Positions 45,287 to 55,320 of a stretch of 64,000 nucleotides of DNA are shown here, one piece after another. The notes beneath the pieces were generated by a model that saw only the letters and a list, made by a program, of their open reading frames with translations, was not told the origin of the DNA and did not search any database. Source of the stretch: Lineus longissimus (Eukaryota; Nemertea; Pilidiophora; Heteronemertea; Lineidae); NCBI RefSeq assembly GCF_910592395.1, contig NC_088315.1, forward strand, positions 15,547,808 to 15,611,807, read 5' to 3'. Positions within the stretch are counted from its first letter, which is position 1. Every line of letters starts with the position of its first letter. A program made the translations under genes and the position numbers.

Positions 45287-45787
45287 CCACACCCGCACTT
45301 CAGTGGCGCCGGTGTGAATAAATCTACTTGCGTGAATGGTCAATCGCTCATGACGTCATGAAATAATTGCGTCACGAGGAAAGAAACAATGGGAATCACG
45401 TCCGACGTGGTAACTGTGGGTGCGGTGCGTCGTGAATGCAGGATCGGCCAACGCGCGGCCCGTATGGAATGCGACAAACTGTACCGGAACCAGAATTGTC
45501 ATGGGTCTGCACAAATTTTTTCAGATTCGATGGACATGATGGATATATGAATTTTGTTTACACTTTATATACATACGTAACCATTACACTCACTACGCTG
45601 TGTGAGTTATTAAGCCTTTTTAGGCCTTCTCAGCCACCGTCATGTCTGAGATCTGTATCATACCAGGCCTATATAGGCCTAGGCAAAGCCGGTTGCTCGG
45701 TCAGCATTGGTCAGTTTATCTGGACATGTGCAATGCGATCTATTCTCTGGGCTGTTCCTACATATTTTCTTGACTTTTCTTCTTCAG
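45287..45787. other. nothing recognised
   Basis: Upstream of the exon-like segments. A long open frame here (from 45436) has no recognisable domain. Ends in a pyrimidine-rich tract CTTTTCTTCTTCAG. Confidence 0.35.
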
Positions 45788-45875
45788 GTTCATTTGTTCT
45801 GCTATTTACAAGGCTATGTAACACCACGACGCTGAGTGTAACCACTTCATCGTGCACGACATCATCACCTGCAAA
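45788..45875 (+). pseudogene. exon-like segment, copy 1
   Basis: 88 bp between TTCTTCAG and CTGCAAA|GTAAGT. In phase it encodes HHDAECNHFIVHDIITCK after an internal TAG-type break (TAA near 45819). It pairs with the next copy and looks like a duplicated exon that has decayed. Confidence 0.4.
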
Positions 45876-46129
45876 GTAAGTCCCTTCGCTTTCGAAAGCA
45901 AGCCCTCAGCGATAGCCCTCAGACAGTCAGATAGAAGTCACCCATGTTCTTATACATCAAGGGCTCACTGCCATGGATGCCAAAAACTTCACTCTTTCAT
46001 TGCAGATTCACCGCTGTGCATGGCATATTCATTTCTGCACATGATCTTACAGTAACACCACTTCACAGTGAATGATGGTCACAACATGCTCAATTTGTCG
46101 TACATATTTCCTTTACTTCCTTTCTTCAG

Positions 46130-46214
46130 GTTCACTTACTTAGTCCTAGCACACCGCAACGCAGAGCACTCCAACATCGACATTATCATCACCCATAATA
46201 TCATCACCTGCAAA
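46130..46214 (+). pseudogene. exon-like segment, copy 2
   Basis: 85 bp between TTTCTTCAG and CTGCAAA|GTAAGT, one codon shorter than copy 1. Open in the same phase: LAHRNAEHSNIDIIITHN then IITCK. Splicing to the ATG at 46435 (after CCTTTCCAG) would keep the frame. Confidence 0.45.
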
Positions 46215-46434
46215 GTAAGTCCCTCCTCTTATCTAAAAGTCCTCAGTGATGCCGCACATGTGATACAAGTCCCTAGATCTTCTATTCTATTCAGGGCTCA
46301 TTATGATGGATGCCATATACCGGTATACCCTGCAATACTGGACTGACAGGAAACTATGCAATTTGAAAATGTAGCATACGTGTCATGGTAACTAAAGGAA
46401 CCAACAATAAGACACCTATATTATTCCTTTCCAG

Positions 46435-46932
46435 ATGACAACTCATGCTGCACAGGCTGTCCTTAACCAGCTGAAAGATTAAGAAGACACAGCTAATGAG
46501 AAACTGGCATATATGCAGGTAATTCTTCAAGAGAGTGGAAATAATTCAGCTGCTGCAAAAGTCCAAAAGACACGGCGCATAATAACCAGCAAACTTGAAG
46601 ACATCACCTCCAAGGCGCTCCACCTCAAGTGCTAAGTAAGTGCACGCCCCTACCCAGTAGTATCTGTCAAGTGCAGCCCATCAAAGCCTGTTGTGCCATC
46701 TCCAACAAAAGCTGTCCTGGTACTACCGAAAAGCTCAACCATGTCAACCCCGCAGAAGATACCACCAATAACCTCAACCCCAACCTCAACCCCAGACAAG
46801 AAGCCCAGAAATGAAGCCTCTACTGCCCAGGACAACTCAAAGATCGATGATGTTGACCTATTCGGCGACACAGATTTGGATGATTCCACACTGTCCACAA
46901 TCACTTATTTCCCTCTGACTGTAGATGAATAA
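46435..46932 (+). pseudogene. unidentified gene fragment upstream of the Helitron
   Basis: One reading phase runs from ATG 46435 to TAA 46932, broken by TAA at 46480 and 46633. The first part is helical (MTTHAAQAVLNQLKD, KVQKTRRIITSKLEDI); the second is Pro/Ser/Thr-rich (ITSTPTSTPDKKPRNEAS) and ends with an acidic patch KIDDVDLFGDTDLDD. Together with the duplicated exons upstream it looks like pieces of a spliced gene, perhaps carried along by the Helitron or forming its own leader protein. No family recognised. Confidence 0.4.
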
Positions 46933-47310
46933 GGGACTAAGTCACAACCACCTGCAGATGGGGAAGAGACCATGTCACAACCCACTGTAAAAGAGGAAGA
47001 GACCAAGTCACCACAACAATGTTAAATGCATTTGGTCATGGACTGTCCATCAATACATTTAAATCACTGCGCCCTAACACGAATTCCTGATAGACTGTAA
47101 CACTTACTGCCGAGTCCCTCGGCAAAAACCCGACTGCTGATGGACTGCACCATGCATACTACAAATTATTCCCTTCAATAAATATTTGTCAAACTCAAAG
47201 TCGCTCACTTGCCCAACAAATTTCGACAATAAAATTGATTTTTAATAAACTTCTGTTCCTTTTTTCCTTCAGTATTAAACACCCAGTACATCCCACCAGA
47301 AGGTCAGACC
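46933..47310. other. spacer before the Helitron frame
   Basis: AT-rich; ends with TTTTTTCCTTCAG (to 47272), an acceptor-like site 38 bp before the Helitron ATG. Confidence 0.4.
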
Positions 47311-47682
47311 ATGCCATCCCACAGCAAAAAACAACCGCAAATTGGCCGACACACTTCCCCTGTAAAGCGTCAGCGAACTACAAGAAATGCCCAAAGATCA
47401 GAACAGCCCCCACAATCCACCAGCACTTATTATAATGAGGACACCTTTCGAGTTGAAACGGACATAGGAAATATATGGACACAGTCTGCCAGTATTGTGG
47501 TGCCAAGAAATTTCATGCAGACACGCCGGGTTTCTGTTGTAGTACTGGGAAAGTGCAACTCCCACCTATCCCAAAACCACCACTTTACCTATGTCAACTA
47601 TTAACCAACCGAAATTCAGACTCTCAACATTTCTTACGTAACATTCGCCTGTACAACAACTGCTTCCAGATGACTTCCATCG
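47311..47682 (+). pseudogene. Helitron RepHel, N-terminal Cys-rich part
   Basis: ATG 47311 begins a basic leader (MPSHSKKQPQIGRHTSPVKR). After a 2 bp insertion at 47473-47474 the frame continues MDTVCQYCGAKKFHAD, CC, GKVQLPPIP and FLRNIRLYNNCFQMTS. This C-x2-C...CC...GKV pattern is the usual N-terminal zinc-binding-like region of Helitron proteins. The frame is cut by the MITE that begins at 47683; the next residues resume at 48114. Confidence 0.8.
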
Positions 47683-48116
47683 CATGAGGAAACCAGCCCT
47701 GTAAAATATTTAGTCTGCCCTCCAACTTCAAGCACCCCGCTGATACTACACACAGTAATGATCAGCATATTTACCTTATCTACATAATAACCAGTGATAC
47801 TCGGGCCAGGTTCATCATCATGTGATCATGACTAATTACTGTGATGAGGCAAAATTAGAAGTAATTTGGTCGACTTCAAGGCAACCAGGATGTGATAGCA
47901 AGGTCGGTTATGTAACAACATATGTTGACCTCAGCTTTTGGTCCGGCAACTCAGCAGGAGGTTACCTGGCTCAGATAAGCTAAGAGCTAAAGTCAATAAA
48001 CTATTCCTCAGAAACTCTCCCCTCATCAAATATCCATCCCCCGGCATCTAAGGCATTTTCCATTAGTTGGTGGGGGATGGTTAGGAGATAATTTTTACAG
48101 GGCTGGTTTCCTCATG
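47683..48116. mobile_element. ~430 bp MITE inside the Helitron gene
   Basis: CATGAGGAAACCAGCCCTGT at 47683 and its reverse complement ending 48116 are perfect inverted ends (about 24 bp, continuing AAAA). The Helitron frame reads MTS on the left and MGCNRV on the right, so the piece is an insertion. The target duplication could not be fixed. Confidence 0.8.
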
Positions 48117-48636
48117 GGGTGTAATCGTGTGACCCTCAAAGGCTGGAACCCAACCTTTACCATCCAAGGCCAAATGTACCACCGAATAGGCAACCTACAG
48201 CCAACAGCAAACTCACCCCCCCCCCCCCCCCCCCAGTTCTTACAGGTTTATTTCCTACAAAACCGATCGAATGAAATTGCAACAAGACTGAACATCAACA
48301 GTGGCATCAACCTGCGCCCAGTAATTGTCAAGCAATTGACTCAAATGTTGCATCAAGAAAACTCCTATGTCCAACGTTTAAAGACTGTAACAGATATCAT
48401 AACTCAAGCAGATACCCCAGACATGCGAGTAGTAATCCACGAAGACAAGCGGCCACAACACCAGCACCCTCGACGCTACAATGCTCCAACCTCCAGTGAA
48501 GTTGGTATTCTCATGCCCAATGAGCCAGCAGCCACACGTGATATCATTATTCAACAACGGGATGGCAGACTACACCATATATCAGAACTTCACAGATCCT
48601 ATGAACAGCTGCAATACCCTATCCTCTTTCCATATG
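48114..48636 (+). pseudogene. Helitron RepHel, second part
   Basis: MGCNRVTLKGWNPTFTIQG, YHRIGNLQP, a poly-C/Pro run (48217-48234), FLQVYFLQ, VIHEDKRPQH, EVGILMPNEP, ELHRSYEQLQYPILFPYG. These are standard boxes preceding the nuclease in Helitrons. The frame stops sense at FPYG where the 1.9 kb element enters, and resumes with TDGYSLYLQ at 50539. Confidence 0.85.
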
Positions 48637-49318
48637 GGGAGTCCCTAATCAGAGTTCCAAGTTCAATGAAGTTCCAAGTTCCAAGTTCCAGGGGGGCCAT
48701 CTCAACATGATTCAGGTGGTGCTTCGGAAATGTCAGTTGTTAATGTTTGGAAATTAAAGGGAAACAATGCTGTAGACGTCCTCCGATAGGTGGCGCTTGA
48801 CCACATTTACCTTGTGATGCATATCGCTTAAAGGGGTCTGTCACTGGGAGTTAATGTTAGAGGGAAACCATGCGATTTCCTCCGATAGGTGACGCTTTAA
48901 TACATTTACCTTGTGATGGAAGTGCGATGGGGGCAGCAATTCTTTTCAATGTGCTTTTAGCCTTGTCAGTGTTCTCCACACCATGCAACGGGGGGGGGGG
49001 GGGGGATGTGAAATGAAAAAAAGGTTATAAATGTTCCGATGGTCCATTTTTAGGCAACTGTTTTTTCCCCGACTATAGAATAGTGAAGAATTCAAAAACA
49101 CTTTTCCCGACGCCCATTTTTCTACTATTTTTATTCGTTTGTATCTTGTAAATTCACGCATCTGGCTGCATAGCCCTTGCATGTATCATCCTACCCCTTT
49201 CCCTAGTAATATCGCATATTGTAGACCATTCATTGTTTATGTTCACAAGTACTGTAAACTATGAAACTATCACAATTTTCACCATGCACAGTATATATCA
49301 ATAAACTTCACCTGATTT

Positions 49319-49968
49319 AGAATGAAAACTCTAACAGACTCATTGTCCACACTCCAAGCCCTAAGATCAGAAAACATCGAGTCAGAAATCAAAGATCTGA
49401 AAGAACACCTCCAAGATCTCACCAGTAACCACCACGTGGTCTTGCAATGGATTCCCGCCCACTGTGGAATACCTGGAAATGAAAGGGCTGACCAACTAGC
49501 AAAAGAAGGAAGCCTACAGATCCAGCCAAATGGGAAGCAGTCATACAGAGAAATAACAACACTCCTGAAGCAGAAATGCAGAAATGACTGGAAGAAAAGC
49601 CAGGGAAACCAACACCCCCAATCAGATCAGCTGTGGCTACTTGACCGAAAAGACGCTACTACCATCTACCGTCTAAGAACAGGCCACTGTGGCCTGCGTG
49701 GGCATCTTAAACGTATAGGAGTAAGAGACACAGCAGAATGCCAATGCCAGACAGCAGTGCAAACACCAACGCACATCCTACAGGACTGTCCCCTGTACCA
49801 GGATTTACGAAATAGATTCTGGCCTAAGGACACGAAGGTCGAAGAAAAGCTGTGGGGAACACAGCCGGACCTTCAGGCGACAAGCCGCTTCATCTCCGCC
49901 ACAGGACTGAGGTTATAGTACTTAGGCAGGTTGAACGCTGAAGAAGAAGAAGAAGAAGAATGAAAACT
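49319..49968 (+). mobile_element. 5'-truncated LINE with RNase H domain
   Basis: A (GAA)n tail ends at about 49958. AGAATGAAAACT is repeated at 49319-49330 and 49957-49968, the target duplication. Truncation falls inside the RNase H domain. It sits within the MULE-like element, so it is the youngest datable layer here. Confidence 0.85.
49322..49918 (+). pseudogene. RNase H and C-terminal part of LINE ORF2
   Basis: 198 codons; the ATG belongs to the target duplication, not to the LINE. TDSLSTLQAL (about residues 5-14) carries an RNase H acidic residue and HCGIPGNERADQLAKEG (48-63) the last His/Asp pair (HCG...D57). Later a C-x-C-x9-H-x4-C segment (CQCQ...THILQDC) resembles the zinc region after RNase H, and the end ISATGLRL is typical of I-clade-like elements. 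The reverse transcriptase and endonuclease are lost. Confidence 0.85.
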
Positions 49969-50529
49969 AAACTTCCTTTTTTTTTGTTCTTATGCAGCGA
50001 CAGGGGCCATCGCAATATCAAAATAGAGTGACACAGGCAAAGTTTGACAGTTTGTTTGTTAGAGACCCCTATAACTGATACAGCTATAACGCGTTTGGAG
50101 TTGTCAAGCAACACCTATACAGTCCGTAGGAATGGGTCAGAATCCAGCTGAAAATCAGCCAACAAAGGGATTCAGACTGGACGATCCCTTTGAGGTTAAC
50201 CAACCATGATAATCTGTATCAACAAACCCAAGAGTCCTGCCCACACTGCCTGGGGCTGCATGTAAGGTTATATAATATTACGCAGTCAAAGGCATCACCT
50301 GGCTAGCTTTTTTATTATAATAGTACATTGGTTCATTTAGTGACCCAACCCAAGAAACTGCTTGGAAACATATGTTGAGATAACTTTTGATAGGCCAGAC
50401 GCATGCATTGTAACAAACAATGTATCGCTGCAAATCATGAATTTTGGCATTGAATGCATTTCTGAAATGGCCCCTTGGAACTTGGAACTTGGAACTTCAT
50501 GGAACTTGGAACTCTGATTAGGGAGTCCC

Positions 50530-50825
50530 TTCCATATGGGACAGATGGATATAGCCTTTACTTACAGACACCTGGCAGGAAAATCACCCAAATGCAATAC
50601 TATGCATACAGGATCCAAACCAGACCAAACAACTATCGTCTGTTCACTGCTGATTTATACCAGCAATACGTTGTAGACATGTATTGCAAAATTGAAACTG
50701 AACGTTTACAATTCATACGCCGTGAACAGAAAGCTCTACGAACTGATTCCTACAAGGACCTGCGTGACTCCATCCTTGGCACAGATGCCGACCCATCCAA
50801 TGTAGGCCGACGAATCATATTACCA
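50530..50825 (+). pseudogene. Helitron RepHel, third part
   Basis: YGTDGYSLYLQTPGRKITQM, QYYAYRIQTRP, FTADLYQQYVVDMYCKIETERL, DPSNVGRRIILP: the usual boxes just before the HUH nuclease core. Cut at LP by TE-C copy B; the next residues SSYTGGQRYMHERQQ follow at about 51819. Confidence 0.85.
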
Positions 50826-51817
50826 CTAGCATTATACCCGTGGCGCAGGCAGGTTCAAATGGGCTATATCTTGAATAGATTGAATTGCAATAAAAATCTA
50901 ATGCAATATCAAAGGAGCAATATTGAAGAGGCAAATTAAACAAACCATTTGTCCACAAACTCGGACCTAGCTGTGGCGTGCTGTATGCGTGCATAAAAAG
51001 TGTATCAATTGGTCCGATAGAGATGATGAGGCAATGTCAATATGCCTCGTTCCTTAGTCAGCAATATGCCCCTTTTTATACGGAGAAGAAGGGGAACTCA
51101 GATAGGCCTTCACATGTCGGCTTCCAAATGTCTCGGGCAAGGCACTTCGTCGACAGGCAAGCTAGAAGTTCAGCATCGTGAGCAGCTCCTTGATAAGGCC
51201 ATGTCAGGTTCAGCGCGCCTCTTCAGATACATCAAGTATTGAAAGCTGTGGTGAGCACATAAACAGACCATGGTAACCTTCATTTGAAAATTCCTTCATA
51301 ATCAAGGGCTAGCTCTGACTAAAACAGCACCCATAAACAATAGACCATCAATTTGACCCCAGCTCCTAACTGCGGGAAAACCCAAGTCCAGCAACCAAAG
51401 TACCAAAAATACATTTTTGTTTACATTTGAACTGCACACATGCGTTTGTTTACAATTTCATTTCCCGCGAAATCGTGGATTGAGAATAACATTAACCTGG
51501 GTTCAGCAGGTCAGCAGGTATACCGGCTGTTCCAATCATCCCCCACAGCCAGCTGTTCAAAAGGTAATGTTATTCACCCCAGAGGGAGTGCAGATAATTG
51601 ATTAAGCCCCTGCATAATTTAACAGCAATAAGTGGTAAGGAGAATTGACAGTGTCCGATTAAAAATCCCTCATTACTGCTCCACTGAAGTAAATTTTTGA
51701 ACAAAACCAAGACGTTGCATCAGGGTAAGGTGTCACCACAATTCATGCAAAATTTCAAGGCAATCCAACGCCTCTAAGTGTGACTTTATTCGTCCCCCTT
51801 CCAGTATTATAATATAG
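50826..51817 (+). mobile_element. unclassified element TE-C, copy B
   Basis: CTAGCATTATACCCGTGGCG at the left and CCAGTATTATAATATAG at the right; 992 bp. It breaks the Helitron gene between LP and SSYTGG, which proves it is an insertion. Homologous to 26467-27560 (inverted). At most one base (A) is duplicated at the target. No protein domain recognised. Confidence 0.8.
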
Positions 51818-52571
51818 ATCATCTTACACAGGCGGGCAAAGGTATATGCATGAAAGGCAGCAAGACGCCATCACATATGTGCGCCAATACGGTAGACCAT
51901 CACTGTTCATAACAACCACCACTAATCCTAAATGGACAGCAATTCTCCAGTCACTTCTTCCAAATCAGACAGCGCCAGACCGTCCAGACATAGTCGCAAG
52001 AGTCTTCCACCACAAACTCAAAGCACTGATGAAACTCATCAAAAACGGAGCCTTCGGTGAACCTCAAGCTTGGTTATATGCAGTGGAATTCCAGAAAAGG
52101 GGTCTGCCCCATGCCCATATATTGGTTTGGCTGACACCAACAAGTCGGATAACCCCAGAGGCAATAGACTCTTTCATTTCTGCTGAAATACCCAATCCAA
52201 CTACCCAGCCCATCCTCTACGGTATTGTTAAGCAAAACATGATCCATGGACCCTGTGGGCCATTCAACCCATCCAGTCCTTGCATGCAAGATAACCAGTG
52301 CACCAAATCCTTTCCAAAAGATTTGCGGCAGGAAACGCAACAAGGCCACGATGGCTATCCGAAGTATCGAAGGCGATCCCCAGAGGACGGCGGCCACACA
52401 ATCTCCATAAAAAAACACAGCAATGGACAAGAGTACCAAGTGGTTCTGGACAACAGATGGGTTGTGCCCTACAACCCTTGGCTTTTGCGTCAAATGAATT
52501 GCCACACAAACGTTGAAGTGTGCACCACATGCTATCCACCCCAACATCTTCAAGGCAGCCACCATTGGTAG
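51818..52571 (+). pseudogene. Helitron HUH nuclease (Rep) domain, lacking the tyrosine motif
   Basis: SSYTGGQRYMHERQQDAIT, FITTTTNPKW, the two-histidine metal motif KRGLPHAHILVW (about 52093-52128), KQNMIHGPCG, CTKSFPKDL, and NCHTNVEVC. In Helitrons the catalytic YxxxY segment follows shortly after NVEVC; here the sequence jumps to KAATIGRVYTINPK in another frame (from about 52515), so the tyrosines and roughly 150 residues are deleted. Single-strand cleavage activity would be lost. Confidence 0.85.
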
Positions 52572-52977
52572 AGTTTACACCATCAACCCCAAACAACAAG
52601 AATGCTTCTTCCTACGTATACTACTTCACCACGTACATGGCTCACAGTCATTTCAAGACCTACGCATCCATGAAGAAGTCGCATACGACACCTATCGAGA
52701 AGCCTGCCTAGCCAAAGGACTCATTGAAGATGACATGCACCTCCAAAAAGCCCTTCAGGAAGCTGCAGAAGCCAACAGTGCCAGCCAACTACGCCAACTC
52801 TTCGCCGTTATCCTCATCAACTGTGAACCAAGCAACCCATTGTCCCTCTGGGAACACCATCGACAAAGCCTGGCGGAAGACTATATCCATATGCTTGAAG
52901 ATGAACAGACAGCTTACAACCAAGCCCTTCTGGACATAGAAAACCTACTACTCCAAATGCCTGGTGGTACCACACTA
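52513..52977 (+). pseudogene. Helitron linker between nuclease and helicase
   Basis: IGRVYTINPKQQECFFLRIL, HVHGSQSFQDLRIHEE, YREACLAKGLIEDDMHL, LWEHHRQSLAEDYIHM: conserved boxes linking Rep to the helicase. TGA at 52978-52980 interrupts the frame, which otherwise continues directly as NYNLPIPQ. Confidence 0.8.
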
Positions 52978-52980
52978 TGA

Positions 52981-54042
52981 AACTACAACTTGCCAATACC
53001 ACAACCTACCAACTCAAATGCAACTAAGGAATACCTGCGATACTCCAACTACTCAATTCAGGAACAAGAGGCATACGTCAACCATTCTGAGAGCAAGTTA
53101 ACCCAAGAACAATGCGACATCTACGATCAATTGTTAACTCTCATCAACAGCCTTACAGCATCCAGAGAAATAAACATCTTATTCCTCGATGCACCTGGAG
53201 GAACGGGGAAAACCTTCCTCCTGAACCTGTTACTTGCCAAAATACGTGCTACAGGAGCTCTGGCAATATCCACCGCATCCAGTGGAATAGCAGCAACATT
53301 ATTAACTGGAGGTCGTACTCTACACTCAATGTTCAAGGTTCCCTTGGATGTTCAACACATGGATTCGCCTACATGTGCAATAAAGAAAGGTACAACACTC
53401 TCCAAAATCATCAACGATTGCAAACTCATCTTAGTCGACGAAGCACCCATGGCACATCGTGCAGTGTATGAAGCGATAGATCGTTCAATACGTGACATCA
53501 AAGGCATAGACAAACTATTCGGTGTAATACCAACAATACTCTGTGGTGACTTTCGACAAATACTTCCAGTGGTGAAGAATGGAACTCGCGCCAATGTCAC
53601 TGATGCCACCCTCATCAAGTCACACCTATGGAACAACGTCAAAGTCCTACATCTCCACACCAACATGCGAGCCAAACTCAGCAACGACAAGGAAGCTGAA
53701 ATGTTCGCATCCATGCTAATGTCCATAGGAAATGGCCAATATCCCATCACTACAGAACCAGACAGTATCACCCTGCCACCAAAGATAACAAGAACTAATA
53801 CTGCCGACCAGCTGGTAAAGATCCAGGAAAATGCAACCAAACCTACATGGCTTTTAGAACGAACCATCCTTGCACCCCTCAACGAAACAGTCAACAACAT
53901 CAATGCAGACGTCATAAACGCCTTCTGTTACTACTCTGTTATCCATCACTTGACTCAACAACCACGCCAGAAGAAGCCGTTCACTTTCCTACAGAATTTC
54001 TCAACACCATTGAGATTTCAGGTCTCCCACCACACAAACTGA
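52981..54042 (+). pseudogene. Helitron PIF1-type helicase, N-terminal part
   Basis: Same frame as the linker. Motif I DAPGGTGKTF (Walker A, about 53188-53217), motif Ia STASSGIAATLL, motif II LILVDEAPM (Walker B, about 53427-53453), motif III CGDFRQILPVV, motif IV LHTNMRA. A superfamily 1B helicase that would unwind DNA 5' to 3' during rolling-circle transposition. All catalytic residues are visible. The frame is lost near 53925, before motif V; the remaining codons to 54042 are out of phase. Confidence 0.85.
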
Positions 54043-54470
54043 ACCTTAAAATAGGTTCTCCTGTCATCGTGCTGATATCTCTTATTCCACTTCACATCAC
54101 CAATGGTACCAGATGCACCATACTCAAGACACATCACAATGTCCTTGAGGTCACAATCTCTAATGGACCCTCACAAGGCAATACAGCTCTCATTCCACGA
54201 ATACCTCTCATTCCTTCTGACAGTGACTTGCCCTTCAAATTCAAGAGGCTTCAATACCCAGTACGCCCCTGCTTTGCGATGACCATCAACAAATCCCAGG
54301 GACAAACCTTCTCCACAGTCGGCATCGACCTAACCAAACCTGTCTTCACACACGGCATGCTTTATGTCGCCATGTCCAGAGTAGGAACTGCATCGAACCT
54401 GATCGTCAACTCCGCCAACCCACACACCAGAAACGTCGTCTATCCAGAGGTCCTGCAAACAAGCCGCTAA
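53925..54470 (+). pseudogene. Helitron helicase, C-terminal part
   Basis: Continues in the +1 frame: FPTEFLNTIEISGLPPHKLN, IGSPVIVLISLIP, NGTRCTI, then motif V FAMTINKSQGQT (about 54272-54307) and motif VI HGMLYVAMSRV, ending VVYPEVLQTSR-stop at 54470. Good agreement with normal Helitron C-termini suggests the 3' end of the gene is intact. Confidence 0.85.
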
Positions 54471-54695
54471 CTGGTCAGCAATCAATCCAAAGCTGTGCTC
54501 CCTTCCCAAGCTCCCTTTAACAGACTGCTCCAACATCCTGGGTACATCGCTAATTACACAATAAAATACATTAGGCCATAGGAATGAATAATCTGGTTTA
54601 CCGTCCGAGTGATTTAAAAAGATAATGAGGCTTTTTTCATCTTTCATTACTCATTATTTATTTTTTCTGAGAAAATACAGGTACTAGTAATTGCT
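54471..54695. other. 3' flank of the Helitron gene
   Basis: Should contain the Helitron 3' hairpin and CTRR end; no convincing candidate seen. AATAAAATAC near 54560 could be a polyadenylation signal. Confidence 0.4.
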
Positions 54696-54950
54696 TCAGC
54701 GCGTCAGAGGCTGCTTGTGAGAGCAGTTTGCACAGTAGGGGAAGCAGTCATCTTCGGTGTCCTCTACCTCATCCCTGCCACAGAAGATGCAGATTGCCTC
54801 GTAGCCAACAGAGAAGTAGAGCTTCTCGATGTTGTCGACACAATCGTGGTCTTTCACTAACAGAATCTTTGTTTTGAGGCCTTGTGGAACACGCACGCCG
54901 GCCGCCCTTTACCAGACGTGTGTAGGCCCCGTTGAATTCACTAAACACAT
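54696..54950 (-). pseudogene. unidentified CxxC protein fragment
   Basis: Minus strand: after an acceptor-like GTGTTTAG, EFNGAYTRLVKGGRRA is followed, one frame over (about 54897), by RVPQGLKTKILLVKDHDCVD, EKLYFSVGYEAICIFCG, EDDCFPYCANCSHK and a stop (54696). C-x2-C...C-x2-C is a plausible zinc ribbon. The sequence looks strongly protein-like on both sides of the frameshift, so it is a decayed gene, probably transposon-borne; the family is not recognised. Confidence 0.5.
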
Positions 54951-55320
54951 TATTGATTATTTAGTTCAAGAACTGCTCAACGCGAATTTATAGACGGCGC
55001 TGCAGTATAGCCCATTGCATGCGGTCTGCTCATCATGACGGCCAGGCGAGTGATTGCAAATCAGTCTATACCAACAACATATCACGCCATCATAGGATAC
55101 AATCGACGAAATATCAATCGGTGACTTTTGTATTTGATGGATGATTGTTTATTTCTTTTATTGTGAACTCGGGAAAGGTAGAAATATACCCGGGAATATA
55201 AAATTTGGTAACGTCGTGAGGCAGATTGTGGCACTCGCCTTCGGGAATGTTCGGTCATCTTCGAGTTTTCTCGGTAAATCTTCACTTTGGCGCCCGGCCC
55301 TTATGGCAAGCGGAGTGTCC
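54951..55320. other. nothing recognised
   Basis: About 370 bp; short frames only. Ends with GTGTCCAGTAATT, which starts the next array. Confidence 0.4.

Larger units (their letters stand above)
48637..50529. mobile_element. 1.9 kb MULE-like element with 9 bp target duplication
   Basis: Inverted ends GGGAGTCCCTAATCAGAG (48637) and CTCTGATTAGGGAGTCCC (to 50529) are perfect and continue into GTTCCAAGTTCC repeats near both ends. TTCCATATG is duplicated at 48628-48636 and 50530-50538. Removing the element plus one duplicate restores the Helitron reading at FPYG. A 9 bp duplication is typical of Mutator-like elements; no transposase is present, so the class is inferred from the duplication only. 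Confidence 0.85.
47311..54470 (+). mobile_element. Helitron, dead, with three insertions
   Basis: Pieces of one RepHel protein lie in order: Cys-rich N-terminus (47311), Helitron_like_N parts (48114, 50530), HUH nuclease (51818), linker (52515), PIF1-type helicase (52990 to 54470). Insertions interrupt at 47683, 48637 and 50826. Further damage: +2 bp near 47473, a deletion with frame change near 52515, TGA at 52978, and a frame change near 53925. The 5' TC and 3' hairpin-CTRR ends of Helitrons were not found with confidence. Confidence 0.85.

Noticed and set aside
45436-45879. 147-codon frame as a membrane protein gene
   Set aside because: Composition is hydrophobic by chance, no domain or start context, and it runs over the acceptor-like site and exon-like segment at 45788 in another phase.
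52074-53915. Long minus-strand frames opposite the Helitron gene
   Set aside because: They mirror the coding strand of a well-supported Helitron protein and carry no domain of their own.
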